Source: Tetrastigma voinierianum (taxonomy: Eukaryota; Streptophyta; Magnoliopsida; Vitales; Vitaceae). Taken from it: DNA of 64,000 nucleotides. Location of the stretch: positions 744,001 to 808,000 of the forward strand of contig JAEQBH010004115.1 in NCBI GenBank assembly GCA_016808115.1. The letters are read 5' to 3'. The first letter of the stretch is position 1, and every line of letters starts with the position of its first letter. The notes under the pieces are model-generated. The model was given only the letters and a program-made list of their open reading frames with translations. It was not told where the DNA came from and made no database searches. Made by a program: the position numbers and the translations under genes. Shown piece after piece: positions 20,616 to 32,916 of the stretch.

Positions 20616-21790
20616 GTGAGATATAGTTGCATCATGGTTCGACTCACTACCATAATGGATCTCACTTACATGGGAAGAGCTTATGGAAGCTTACCGGGAA
20701 AGCAGATTCTTTCCTCCATCCTCACTTCCGAACGAAGAGGGAACACACTTTCAAACAAGGGGAAGACGAGGAACCAGATAATCGCTCGGGAGAGATACAA
20801 GCAGGTCAATGAAGAGATGTCCCATGCACTGGATAGACTCAAGACACAAATGGACATCTTCTACCACTCCATGAATTGGTGCCCTCAAAAGGTATTAGAT
20901 GCAAGCCATGGCTACATCTGTAAGGAAGAGCAATAGCTAAGATAAATTGAATGAGGATCTTGCTGTGCAAACATGAGACCTCCTTCGAACTCTCGTGTGG
21001 AGTGTTGAATGAGCTAAAGTGGAAATGGAATGATCGAAATAACAAGATGTCATTACTGGGAGGCTGTCGATGCATTGATGCATCGTCGGAGGCAAAGAAT
21101 GTACCCGCAAATGAGATAGACATGAAAGAGAAGATGAGGTAAATAATGCCAGGAGCGCTGCTGAAGAGGACTTTCATGCGAGGAGGTTAACTATTTAACT
21201 ATGCATGAGTACTATTTCAGCTCAATCCAATCGCAGAACTCATTATATTCAAAGATTAAGAACCATGATAATTTCTTCTATATGAGAGGATACAACATCA
21301 TGATGGCAAACTTGTTATAAAGGTTCCACCAAGTAAATTCCAGCACAAATATCAGGAGAGTAGAATGAATATCATGGTCAAAAGTGATCAGACTAAGATC
21401 TGATGTCGCAGTCACAGAAAAGAAAAGTTTAAACTTCAATAGTCAAATGTCAGGTAATTGGTTTCAAACTACTTCAAATGTTTCGCATAAATCACTAATG
21501 CCTCTGAACCTGAATTCAAATATGCAATCCGTTCCAACTCAGACCAACAAGATGTTCGAGTACTTACAGTGTCCCAAAGACTGATGAATGTGCATCTAGA
21601 AGTGGAAAAAGAGATCAGAGAAGAAAGACAGAGAAGACAAGCTAATATGAGATGGATCCCTGGAAATGCCAGTCACCGTATGAAAGGGAAGAAAGAAGAT
21701 AGCAGCTATTATATTGAAGAAAGGTCATCTATGTGCCCAGTCATTCCTAACGAAAGTCATGATGAGAGCGCACTTCATAAAGTTTAAAAA
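20616..21790 (+). pseudogene. Athila gag remnant
   Basis: Open pieces at 20616-20936, 20951-21142, 21384-21584 and 21569-21787 lie in the sense strand after LTR 1. They show charged gag-like composition and clear nucleotide homology to the copy at 32930-34095. There the linker QLRSGKELEK, typical of the Athila gag-protease junction, can be read. Gag forms the particle that packages element RNA. Start codon and zinc knuckle are not certain, and the frame changes several times. Confidence 0.55.
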
Positions 21791-22780
21791 CTTCCGGCCG
21801 AGATATACGCCGCCATCGCTGGTGTAACCTAAATGCCACTTTATGCCAATTTTGAGCAAATTTGGCTAAAGAATAGGAAGATTTGGCGTGATAATATAAG
21901 AATCATCTATTTAGAGGCAAAGATAAAAGAAGAATTTGCTTTAGAGAAAGATGAAAGACCAGAAGTTTCACCATTCCTCGCACTATCGAGGATTTGAAAT
22001 TCAAAGGCTCTCAGACTGCAAGTATTAACTTAATGCCATTATCCGCTGCAAGGAAATTGCCTGGGGAGCCATTCCACCACCGCTACTCTCCAACGGGCAA
22101 GATGGTGGCTAATGATAAAACCCGAAGGAGTCATTGAAGATGTGCTTGTTAAGGTGGGGAAATTTGTTTTTCCCGTCAGACTTTATCATCCCGACATCAA
22201 GAAGATTCACAAGTCCCTCCGCTGCTAGAAGGCCATTCCTAGCAAACTGAGTCGCTTTAATAGATACAGAAAGAGTCTCACTCGTGGTCGAGAAGAAGCA
22301 ACCGACTTCAATCAGCTCTCCAAAGTTTGAAGAATTTAGACACGTATAGGGGAAGATTACAAGTTAGTAGATGATGTCTATCTCAATAACTCATTGTTAT
22401 TATGACTGTAATGCTCAACTTCCTATCAACGAAAAATGAGATGAATTTCCAAGATTTAAGGTGTTAATTTCCGATCAAGACATCGGGCTTGCACTTACCA
22501 AAAAGGTGTTGAGTCTTAAACAAAACAGCATGGACAATGGAGACAATAATGAAGAGAAGGAATTTCATTAAGAAACCAGTGCATAAGGGCTAGTTTTAAA
22601 AGAGTTGCCAAGCTCATATGCTTACTGAGCATCAAAAGAGCAAGCCACATTATTCCCGCTAGACTCGCATTTAGCCAAGAATTGTAGCGCCGAATTCTTG
22701 AATTATCGTTTCATTGCTTAGTCCATAGGATGAATTAAAAAAGGTATCAGTCCGTCAATATGCACGCACAAATACTACTG
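21791..22780 (+). pseudogene. Athila protease region, heavily degraded
   Basis: Fragments between gag and RT have no long open frame. A reading near 22130-22205 (EDVLVKVGKFVFPV) matches the family protease region, where a DxxVKVGKF(I/V)FP(A/V)DF sequence occurs. The active-site motif is not securely readable. Confidence 0.45.
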
Positions 22781-22819
22781 AGGAAAATGCAAACCATCTG
22801 CCAACATCAAAGAAGATCG

Positions 22820-24060
22820 AACTCTATGAAAGAAGTAATGGAAGGAAGTGCTCAAATGGTTGAATGTTGGTTTTATATATGCAATCTCAGACAGTCCTTG
22901 GGTTAGCCCAGTCCATGTGGTTCCCAAGAAAGGTGGGTTCACTGTGATCCGAAATGAAAAAAATGAGTTAATTCCAATAAGAACGGTGACAGGATGGAGA
23001 GTATGTATCGATTACCGGAAACTGAACACAACAACCAGGAAGGATCATTTCTCGCCGTCTTCATTGATCGATGTTGGACAAAGAAGGTGACACCTCATTT
23101 TGCTTCTTAGATGGATATTCCGTTATAACCAGATTGCCATTGCACCAAGGACCGTGGAGAAAATCACATTCATTCTTACGGCACCTTCGTCGTAAGGATG
23201 CCATTTGGCTGAAACAATGCCCCGCATTTTCGAGGGTATGATGTCCAGTGTTCTCGATTTGCCGAGGAGGTCATGGAGATTTTTATGGATGACTTCATGA
23301 TATGGACTGAAAGTTTGAGCATTGTCTAAAACAACTCGGAACAAGGTTTCCAAAGATGCAAGGACAACAAATAGCATTAAACTCGGGAAAAGGGCATTTC
23401 GCGGTAACATAAGGTATTGTTCTGGTCATAAAATTCCCGCACTGACTAAGTAGACCAATCAAAGGTTTCATTATCAAGACTCGCATCACCCACACGTAGT
23501 GCGGATGCGAGCTTTCGTGGACACGGATTCTATAGGAGATTCATCAAAGACTTCAAAAATAGTAAGACCATTATGACATCGAGAAAGACACAAGGTTTAA
23601 TTTGATGACTCAAGAAGGCAACCTCAATCACATCGATACCGCTGACTCATCATGGCTACACCGTAACGGGATCGTGGATTCAAATAATGCGTGATGCCAT
23701 GATTTCGCAATGGAGTCAGATTGGGGCAAAGAAAAGAGAAGATATTCGCAGCCATATACTATGCTAGTTAACTTTCAATGAAGCCCAAGAAAACTATTCA
23801 ACCATCAAAAGGAGATGCTAGCCATAGTTTTTGCTTGTGAGAAATTCAAGTTATACATTTTGGGATCCCATATTATCGTTCACACTGACCATGCAGCAAT
23901 CAAATATCTGATGTCAAAAAAGGAAGCCAAACCAAGACTGATAAGGTAGGTGTTGTTACTACAAGAGTTTGATCTGGAAATTAAAGATAAGAAGGGTCAG
24001 ACACGTGTGATACCGATCACTTGTCCGTATAGAAACAAAGAAGAGAGGAGTGCAGCACTC
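22820..24060 (+). pseudogene. Athila reverse transcriptase and RNase H
   Basis: The RT begins with the open piece 22848-23090. It contains AISDSPWVSPVHVVPKKGG, NELIPIRTVTGWRVCIDYR and KDHF. Frames then change: FLDGYSGYNQIAIAP-like sequence lies near 23100-23150 and the catalytic FMDD near 23278-23297 (EIFMDDFM). RNase H follows near 23790-24000 with NYSTIKKEMLAIVFACEKF, LGSHIIVHTDHAAIKYLM and EFDLEIKDKKGQ. These combinations are typical of Athila pol. RT and RNase H would make cDNA from element RNA; frame breaks make this copy inactive. Confidence 0.8.
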
Positions 24061-24099
24061 ACTGCAGAACTTTCCAGATGAGCAATCAAGAATTGTCAT

Positions 24100-25270
24100 T
24101 CCAACTTCCCATGGTGGCGTCGATATCGTGAATTACTTAAGCCAGGAGTAGCGCCCCGAATTCAACTACCAAATGTAAAGAAAGCTCAAACCGACAACAG
24201 GTATTACATCTGGGATGACCCATTGTTATGTAAAAGAGGTGCTGACATGATTATAAGAAGATGTGTGCCAGAGAGTGAACAATGCAAAATTTTGAATGAA
24301 TGCCATGCATCACCATATGAGGGACATTTTTCCGGAGAAAAAACGGCTCCTAAGATACTCAAATCTGGATTTATTGGCCCACTATCTTTAGAGACTGTGT
24401 TGAATGGGTCAAATTATGTGATAGATACCAAAAGATTGGAACATCACAAATAGAACGAAATGCCCTACAAGGCATAATGGTGGTGCAAATTGATGTATGT
24501 GAATATATTTGATGACCCTTCACCACATCATTTGGAAACTTGTACATACTCAATGGCAAGTGATTATGTGTCTATGGGTGGAAGCAATAGCTTGTCCAAG
24601 GAATGACGCTAACACAAGAAAGGGAGTTTCTTGCAAAGAACATTGAGCGCATTCTAATTAATTGCACTATCATCAAGGATTTGAAGCCACTTAAACAAAA
24701 TATTGCAAAGCCTATGAGCAGTGTATGGGATCAAAACATATAATGAGCCTAGCTTATCACTCCCACTAATGGACAAGGTAAATTTCCAATAGTGAGATTA
24801 AAAGGATTCCTGAAAGACTCAGTCTGGGCGTGGAAAGACTGGTCTTTCCAAAACTTGACGATGCACTTCGGGGCTTACAGACGGCATTCAAAACTCCCAT
24901 CAGGATGTCCCCATACAGAGTGGCCTCGCAAACCATGTCACCTCCTCGAATCGAATACAAAGCCATGTGGGCCATCAAGAAGCCGAACTTCGATTTCAAA
25001 ATTGCAAAGGAAGAGAGATCGGCTCAATTGAATGAACTAGGAAGAATCAGAACTAAGCCATGGATAATGCTAGAATATACAAGGACAAGACAAAGAAATG
25101 GCATGATCAAAGGATTCTCGAGGAAAGAGTTCGTAGTAGGATCGTGTTCTCGCTATTTAACTCCGTGATTAAGATTATTTCAGTGGAAGTTGAAATCAAA
25201 TGGAGTGGACTATATACAAGCAGGTTGGCACTAATTTTGGAGCAAGAACACTCGTGACTGACAGCCGAAG
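24100..25270 (+). pseudogene. Athila integrase
   Basis: The zinc-binding part is seen at 24223-24453 (IIRRCVPESEQCKILNECH, ASPYEGHFSGEKTA). The catalytic core is poorly readable in 24460-24790. The end of the core and the C-terminal domain appear from 24830 (LDDALRGLQTAFKTPIRMSP, AMWAIKKPNFDF, QLNELGRIR) and in other frames at 25060-25257 (ARIYKDKTKKWHDQRIL). Order and motifs match Athila integrases. The enzyme would insert the cDNA into chromosomes. Confidence 0.75.
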
Positions 25271-26340
25271 AATTCAAGGTTAATGGTCAAAGACTAAAGC
25301 AATATCTCAAACAGGAGAAAGAAAAGTGAAGAACTCCAATTGTGAATCGAGAGAGAAGGCTTAAAACAATTGAAGGTCCATTTAAGGACTCAAATGTAGG
25401 CAAATTAAGGGAGGCAACCCAAATAGATTTTGCTTTTTATATAGATTTTGACTTTTTTAATCACTGCTTTAATTTTTTATTCTTGTAATGATTTGTTAGA
25501 CTTGCTGTTAGTATTTGATCAATTAAACCCTTTTTGAATTGTTACGTTGTGCCTAAGCAGTAATCGTAGGGCTCAGTGAGAAAGAACTAACCTAGGACGG
25601 CTTCCAAAGACTTCACAGATGTATGACTTGAAAAAGGGAGCTTTTCCCTAAACAAATTCTCGGGAAAATAAATAGAATGTATGTTTGAATTGTTGTTCAG
25701 GGGAGTACTTTATTGGATGTTAAGAATTTTCAAATTAATAAGGAGTGCAAAGTCAAGCTTGATCATCAACAGTGGCAAGCACAAAACTAAGTCGGACTGC
25801 ATTTTTTTGCAACTTAGTAAGCACTGAGGAGAACAAGAGCAATGTGTCGCTGACATAAAAGCAAGGTCTGCATTTTGAGGTCGCGATAACATTTGGGTCG
25901 CGACAAGAACACCCTTCAAAAGAATAGTAGCGTCACACAACTCAACTATGTCATGAAATTACTTGTTGACCAAAAGGGGGTAGAAATGCCAGATGTCGCA
26001 ACTTGATGATATATTGTCCTCCCACAACTTACTTATGTCGCGACAAACAATAATAAGTCGCGACATAAGAGAAAAGTGTGCCAGCATGGTAACTTTTAAA
26101 TCTGCCCTTTATTTAATGACAGCACACAATTGCGGCCTGAAATTTAAGTCGCGACAAGCGCAACTAAATGAAGTAATAAAGAGTCCACAATAATGATTGA
26201 ATTGCAAATGTTGAGAAACTCCCTCCACCACTATTTCATTCCTCAAGCAAATACAACTCTTCATCTTCGCTCTACTCCGGTTTTTCAATTCTTGCAAACC
26301 CTAGATCCAAAATTATTCCTAAAAACATTCCTATTTCTCA
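25271..26340 (+). other. Athila spacer between integrase and ORF3, with GTCGCGAC copies
   Basis: No conserved coding is visible. Four exact GTCGCGAC palindromes occur near 25897, 26038, 26055 and 26147, similar to those in the LTR. Short open frames are without family resemblance. Confidence 0.5.
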
Positions 26341-27760
26341 AATGGTCGGACCATCAACCCTCGTCCCAAATCTAAGCGAGATCATGGAAGAATATACTCA
26401 ACCCGAAGGGGAAGTTCGTCTGGAACCAACAAGGGAGAACTCCATTGCCGAATCCATCGTAAGTTCAACCAGCTTCCAAGCAACAGAGAAAAGGGGAAAA
26501 GAAAACGTTGAAGAAGAAGAGGGGAAGACGACCAGATCGTAAGAAGCTTTCTCCATTTGGAAAAAGTACTAGCTCTGGGTAAGGGGTTTGTCTGAGAAAG
26601 AGGTTTCAAGAACCTATCTCCTTTCAAGGAACTAATAGGAATAAAGAGGTCGGGAAACTTCGTGTAAGCATCAAAAGTCCCATACGCAAAGAAGAGTTCG
26701 AGAATTCTACTCCAACCCGGTGGGAGGAAGGGATAACTCGTTTATGTCGAGGAGCTCGTGTCGTATGGAGCGAAACCATCAATGAAATGTACCGAATGGA
26801 AGTAAGGGCTACTTGGATCCAAATTCAAGAAGATGATAGACAACCCTAACCGTGAGAAGATTGCAAGAAAGTTGACAGACGATAAAGGGAAGTGGGGTCA
26901 AGGAAAAGGAGAGCAAAAGACCATAAACAGGGGAGATTTAACAGAAGAGGCAAAAGTATGGTTTTACTTCATGGCCTCTGTTATGGTTCCGACTCAAGCA
27001 TGTTCAGACCGCACGGAACAAGAAGCAATCATTCTTTATGCTATGTCAAGGGGTACAAGATTGTCGCGGAGAAGTCATTGAAAACTCGATAATGAGATAC
27101 CATGAAGGAATAAAGGGGTTTCATCCCTCACCCAAGAACTATCACGCAGGCTAAGGTTCGAGGGCTGCTGGTGAAAGGAACTCGGGGAAGAAGAAGAAGA
27201 ATGCCCTGCTGTTTCACCACTAACTCGACAGAGGCAAAGGCCTAGAATAAAAGAAAAGGGGATTATAATAGGAAGGCATTCAAGAGAAGAAAATGAGAAT
27301 GCAAGACGTAGCAGACACCATTCCTGGTTGCATCAAGTTGCTATTAGCCATCTTACACATCCAAAGAGAACACCTTTATGCCTGCAGAGGATGTAGAACA
27401 AGATGATGGAAGCTCTATAAATTTCTCAACCCCATCAAGCCGCCTCCCTATCGTGAACGTAGATTTCGAGAATTCCGTGAAAGCTCTAGTGGAGCTCAGT
27501 GGAATAACAAATAATGGAATGCTCGGGCCCATTCGGTAAGAATGGAAGAAAGGGAAAGGGAATGGAGCCTCCAACAAAAATTCAGAGAGGAAGTGTATGA
27601 ATCAGAATTGAAAAGAAGAGATCAACAGTGGGGAGAGGAACTGAACAGAAGAGAAGAAGTATATGAAGCAGAGCTGAAAAGAAAAGATCAGCAATGGGAA
27701 GAAGAAATGAATGTATGGAAGAGTGTATTTAAGGAGATCCCTTGGAGCATCAAGTAGGAA
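26340..27760 (+). pseudogene. Athila third ORF: plant transposon protein domain plus coiled coil
   Basis: The segment 26930-27085 reads RGDLTEEAKVWFYFMASVMV followed by PTQACSDRTEQEAIILYAMS and, after a frame change, GYKIVAEKVIENSIMRYHEG. This matches the putative plant transposon protein domain (PF20167-like) found in Athila and related elements between integrase and 3' LTR; its function is not established. A downstream piece at 27542-27757 is a charged coiled coil with two near-identical copies of EVYE(S/A)ELKR(R/K)DQQW. The N-terminal piece 26342-26542 is acidic and may belong to the same ORF. Frames are broken. Some call this ORF env-like, but no membrane segment is visible. Confidence 0.6.
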
Positions 27761-29941
27761 AATCAAGAAGGAATGAGGAAAGAGATCACGATCTACCGAA
27801 GAAGTTGCAACCGAGCCACAGTCATTTACAACAATCGCAGGATTGGTGATTCTCAACTCCTAACAATCATAAAGCAGTATGACTGATCGTGAAGCCAAAA
27901 CTATGGAGTGATAAAGTGATTCAAATTCCTCTACATGTCAATGTTCAAGGACTTAGAGAAGAGGATGAAGGATGTGAGATAAAGAGCTTGATGACAAAGA
28001 TGCTCTTCAGAAGAAATGGCTTGAAAATTTGATTTGATCAACAATAATCTTTCCAAATTCTTTAGAAGTCATGATCGAATGGAGAACACGATGAACACAT
28101 TTGGGAAAAGACAAGATGATCTCAACAAAAAGGTTGATCTCACCAACCGACTGATCCTCAAGAACAGACAGAAAGGAGAATGACAAGAAGAAGAAGAGAA
28201 CTGAAATGAAGTTTCCCAAATTCTCTCCTAATTTGGCTACCCTTGATCTGGATCCTCCCAACATCTTTGCTCCTCCCCCAAAAAGAAAAAAATAAATCTT
28301 CCCATTGATTTATCCTTCTCTTCCTCTCTTCCGGACTGTTATTCTCAACTTTTGCATCATATCATGAATAAAATAAGAAAATTTGTTAAAAAGGAAATGT
28401 CAATGCCGCTTACGCTAGATTGTATTGTTACTAGCTTGAATTGTTAGAGAATAACATTAGGATTTAGTTCAAGAAATGAAAATGCCGACATATCATAATC
28501 AACGAGTTGAAGTAGTTTGACTAGAAGATAAGCCGAACACAAATAATTGCATCAAGGGCGTAATGACATATAATTGAATTGAAACACAAATTGCATAATT
28601 GACTTGAATTTAGTCGATGAGTCCAAGATAAAGGAAAGTCATACAATCAAGGGTTTCAAAATATATTTTTGAGTTTGTAGTATAAACAAGAAGCCAAAGA
28701 ACCCGGTGAACTCCTTAAATCATGTAACTCCTCATCAAATGAAGGAGTCAAGGACATCCTGGGGTTAGTCACAGCTTAATCAAACCGAATTCTGTGAACT
28801 TGTTAGATTATCGATCAAGGCGAAATCCTAGGTGATACAACTAACAAGAAATGACGCAGCCATCCGCGCTTTGAGCCATTCTAGCCACTCCCTTATTTAT
28901 ATGCTTCCGCATACACCTTAGTTCCTCGGGTTTGAGCCAAAACAATCCTATCTTCAAACAAGCCATCGAAATCCCAAGCCATCCTAGATAAATTAATCCC
29001 CAGTGAACTCTCCGACACCCAAAATTCAAAGCATAGCCGAGGAAGAGATAAAGTCTGGGGGGAGTATGTATTTTTTTTTTTTTTGGAACTAAAGGAGAAA
29101 ATACGGGGAAGCGTGAAGAGAGAAAGATCTAAAGTGAAGATACAAATGTAAAAGAAAGCTTAAAGGAAGAAGTTTTGTCTTGTGGCCTAACTCTCTTGAA
29201 CAATTAAGTTCTTAGGGGTGTTTCAACACCTAGTACCCTAATGCCAACTGGTATGGGAGCTACTAACTCAAAGTTCGCTAAGAGTGTTAGAAAGCCTAAA
29301 AAGACATAACATTGCACTATTCCTGAATGGTGACAGAGAAAAAGTTCCAACAGTGTGAAGTACAAATGAGAAATGGAATGAACACTCTTAAACAAAGAAA
29401 TCAAGAAGATACCCTAAAGATGAAGTTTGTGGGAAATCAATTAAAGAAATTGCAAGGAAAAGAAGGACAGCAGTTAAGTAAGAAAGGAGAAAGGGTCCGT
29501 AACCTGGGTGTCCCATCCATCCCACCAAAGACCTAAGCCCACATTGAGAAACCTGGGGAAGACCTGACATCGATCTTGAAGGTTGGAATTACTCTACATT
29601 AGTGGAGATCAATATGAACAACAAGCATATGGAATTGAAAAATTCAAAGGATCAAAACTGAAGGACCTCGCAGGGTTAACCGACTCACTAAGAAAGAGGA
29701 AGAAGACTAACCTACTTTTCTTAGGATCAATCGACTATACTGCGAGTAAACAAATTCAACAATTTAGTTTTGTGCACCCGATTGGAGTGTAGACTAACTT
29801 TCATCTCAGACAAGTTTAGAGAGGTATAAAGAATGCAATTTAGTCTTTCAATTAAATTGGTTGCAACCGAAAACAAACAAAAATGTCCTTTTGGTTCGCG
29901 GACAAACAAATCTTTCTTTTCTTTGCTCTAGACAAGAAATT
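27761..29941 (+). other. Athila 3' untranslated region
   Basis: A long stretch without conserved coding lies between the third ORF and the polypurine tract. It contains a purine-rich AAAGTCTGGGGGGAGTATG tract near 29050-29070 that resembles a PPT but is about 890 bp upstream of LTR 2. Confidence 0.45.
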
Positions 29942-29955
29942 TAAGTTTGGGAGTT
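29942..29955 (+). other. Athila polypurine tract
   Basis: TAAGTTTGGGAGTT lies immediately 5' of TGATGAGC of LTR 2. This matches the AAGTTTGGGGG-type tract that primes plus-strand synthesis in Athila elements. Confidence 0.7.
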
Positions 29956-32892
29956 TGATGAGCTTGTGCCTTCTCCATTTTCAGTCCCATTTTTCTCGAT
30001 TGATTTCTACTAAAAGGACTGGATGAGAGAAATGTGGAATAATCTCACCAAACTGCTATAATGTTAGAAATTCAAGAGAAAGAGGATATTGCAATGAGAA
30101 GGAGCAGAAGCGGTCAGCAGAATTTGACACGATCAATAAATGATGTCGTGAACAGAGAGGCAGGAAGAAAGGACCTGATGTCGCGACGTTTTGACAAGAA
30201 TGAAGAATCACATCAAGGTCGCAACCACAAAACTCCAAATACGACATAAGGGCAATCAAGGCGTAATGCTGTGTCGCAGTCGTAAACTCCAAGTCGTGCA
30301 AACTATAAATTAATATCGAAGAACAAGATATGATGTCGCGACACCATTTCGAGGTCGCGACAGAATTGAAGGCCGAGCAGTAGACATAGAAATCACGACA
30401 CAAGATTTCTAAGATCAACATCGGTCACGGCGATTTAAGAGGTCGCTACATCAACACCGAATCGAATTGTTCCTAGAGAGGGTATCAAAGACAACTTGCA
30501 GTGACTTAGGTCGCTAACGCCATTAGAATGCTGTACCAAAAGATGAACCTTCTTCGGGAAGAATGGATGAGTGATTAGACAACCGATGTCGCGAACAAAT
30601 AAAGCTTCATGACGTATGCCGAATCGAGGTCGCGACAAAGAATCGAGTAATGCGACATAGGAAGGAGCCAAGGGGTCGCTAAAGCATGTCTACCAAATAA
30701 AAGCTTCGCGACAAATGCTTAGGATGATCCTATGTTCGCCATGCAATCAGGCTTCGCGACATTAACAAACTTTAAACGGGCCAGCTTTTAACTGAAAATC
30801 CACAAGGAGGCATCAAAGTTAGAGCTCAACTTAAGAACTTTATATAATACAAATTGCCATCAAGGAGCAAATTTCGCTACGTAACTAGAGATTTGGGGTA
30901 ACCTAAGGCTCATGTATTTTTAATTTCTTTTTCTTTGTTTTGTTGTTATTTTAGATTAGATTGTTATTTCTTTCAAATTTTTGATTTGGACGTTAGCTGT
31001 TAAAGTAGAAGTTGAATGCGCACTTATTTCTTCAAAAATTATTGCCTGACGTCACCTGCATAAATTTTGGAATTCGATTTGTCCGATCTACAAAGTGGTT
31101 CTTGATCAAAGCCATTGTAGGGTGTAATAGCACTTAGAAACCCACCTATCAATAGACTCGTTGTTAGAATTTATCTTTCCCGAGAAATTTATCAAGCTAC
31201 CGAACTCTACTTATAAATCTACTCGATGGTTCTCGAATATTTCAGATCTCGATATCCCAATATCAGTGTCCTATACCTGCAATAGGATTGTTTCATGCTC
31301 TGATTTCCAGGAGGCCCTCTGAGTGACACAGAGAAGGCATTCCTGAGAGTAGTGAACAATTTCTCAAAGGTATGCGAACCTAATAATGGAGATCTAATGA
31401 GCTCGTGGAATGCAAGTCGATAAATCGCCTTCACTTGAAACTCCAAATTGAGTCAATAACTTATCACTTAAAAAGCAGAGTTCAATTTCGATTCGAACGT
31501 AGTTCAATCCCAGCAAGAAGGATCTAATCAAGGAAAGGATGGAAACTGCTCCAATTTTGGAGGAAGAGAAACTCAAAGAAGTGTAAACCCATGCTATACC
31601 TATGTCTTAGGAGCTGTTTACAAATTAATGTTCAAAAGTGGTAAGAAGTATTGAAAAAGAAAATATCCAGAATGGGGCTGCAACCGGTGATTTAAAGAAG
31701 TTATTCAATCGCCAAATAATCGTGAAGATTAGATGATGAACAATGCCGAAGGAGAGATCCAAACTGACTGGCCCTATTCCTTGACAGTTTTAAATATGTG
31801 GTCTATGAAGCAAAGCATAAGAGTAGTCTCCGCAGAATTGATGTTTCACAATAGCGCATTTTCTTAATGCTCTCAAAAGATAACCGATCATCCTAATTTG
31901 GTTATTTTAGATTTTCGCTTAATTCATTTTGTGTTATTAAATCAATTTTTTCTTAGTTTTCATTATTTTGGGCTAGTTTAAGAAGAATATTTCAATTGCC
32001 TATCAAAGTCCAAATAGTATAGAGTTCGAAAGTAGTCGCAGAAGTTAATTATAAATTCCCTGAGATCTTCATGGGAACGATGATCTCGGACTTAAATTCA
32101 ATTTACTACTTGTTCGACCGGGCATACTTGCAAGATCCTCGGATCAAAACCAAAGAAATGATTTACCTATGAAACCGCTTTTTAATCGGCATACAATAGA
32201 TAAGGAACACAACAAACAAGTTTCATGGCATTATTATTTGGGACATACATCTGGGTAATAACGCTATAAATTTGTATAGGTATTTTGGTCCATCAGCGTA
32301 AAGAGGTGAACAAGTTTTCGCGTCGTGTCGGATCGAAAGCACTCGTGAATCAATATTCGTAATCACAAAAAGCGAAATACTTAGCTAGGATGATAATTTA
32401 TAAAGAAATAGAAAATTGCAAATATGATTCAACAAAGAAGAGTTTAGCAAGCTACCGAAATTTTTGTAGAGCTTTTCTGCGTAAATACAATTTATCATCG
32501 ACCATTTGATCTCGCATATTATACTGTGGAGTTAATTCATGCAATGTGAAGGAGTCAATTGTTGCCAACAGACATCAGATCAGGAAACATTTAGAGGCGC
32601 AAGAGCTAGAGAATAAAGAAGAGATGGCAGCATTTAAAGATTGACCGGCAACAACTTAATCGCAAAGATAAGTAATTTCAAGAGTAGACACTATGGAGGA
32701 CTTCTCTCGAGACCGCTATCCAAGATGAATACTCAATGTTGGTGACAAATGTCAGATAGATGCTAACAATTTTGAGTTGCCGCCGATCAATTATGGTTCA
32801 ACAGAACCAATTCACAGTCACCTTCCCAAGATTCCAACTAAACACTTGGGACTGGCTTCTGAACAATACAGCTTAAATTGAATGTGAGACCA
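29956..32892 (+). repeat. Athila LTR 2
   Basis: It begins TGATGAGCTT directly after the PPT and is co-linear with LTR 1 with many small indels and substitutions. The end is placed at CCA 32890-32892, just before AGTTTTTGGCCGCG. Several GTCGCGAC sites of LTR 1 are degraded here. Confidence 0.75.
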
Positions 32893-32916
32893 AGTTTTTG
32901 GCCGCGCTTGTTTCCA
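32893..32916 (+). other. Degraded primer-binding site after Athila LTR 2
   Basis: AGTTTTTGGCCGCGCTTG resembles AGTTTTTGGCGCCGTTGCC, the tRNA-Asp-type PBS context usual in Athila. It supports this being the internal side of an LTR rather than the outer end of the element. Confidence 0.5.

Noticed and set aside
17589..21790. One Athila element with 4.1-kb LTRs
   Set aside because: A PBS-like sequence follows position 32892, and gag-protease linker coding lies inside the extra homologous part, so it is LTR plus internal sequence.
25860..26160. GTCGCGAC repeats as a CRISPR-like array
   Set aside because: Repeats are 8 bp with irregular spacing in a plant retrotransposon; there are no spacers of constant length and no cas genes.
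28841..29029. Short - strand protein with Trp/Leu-rich sequence
   Set aside because: No family match, and it lies in the Athila 3' UTR.
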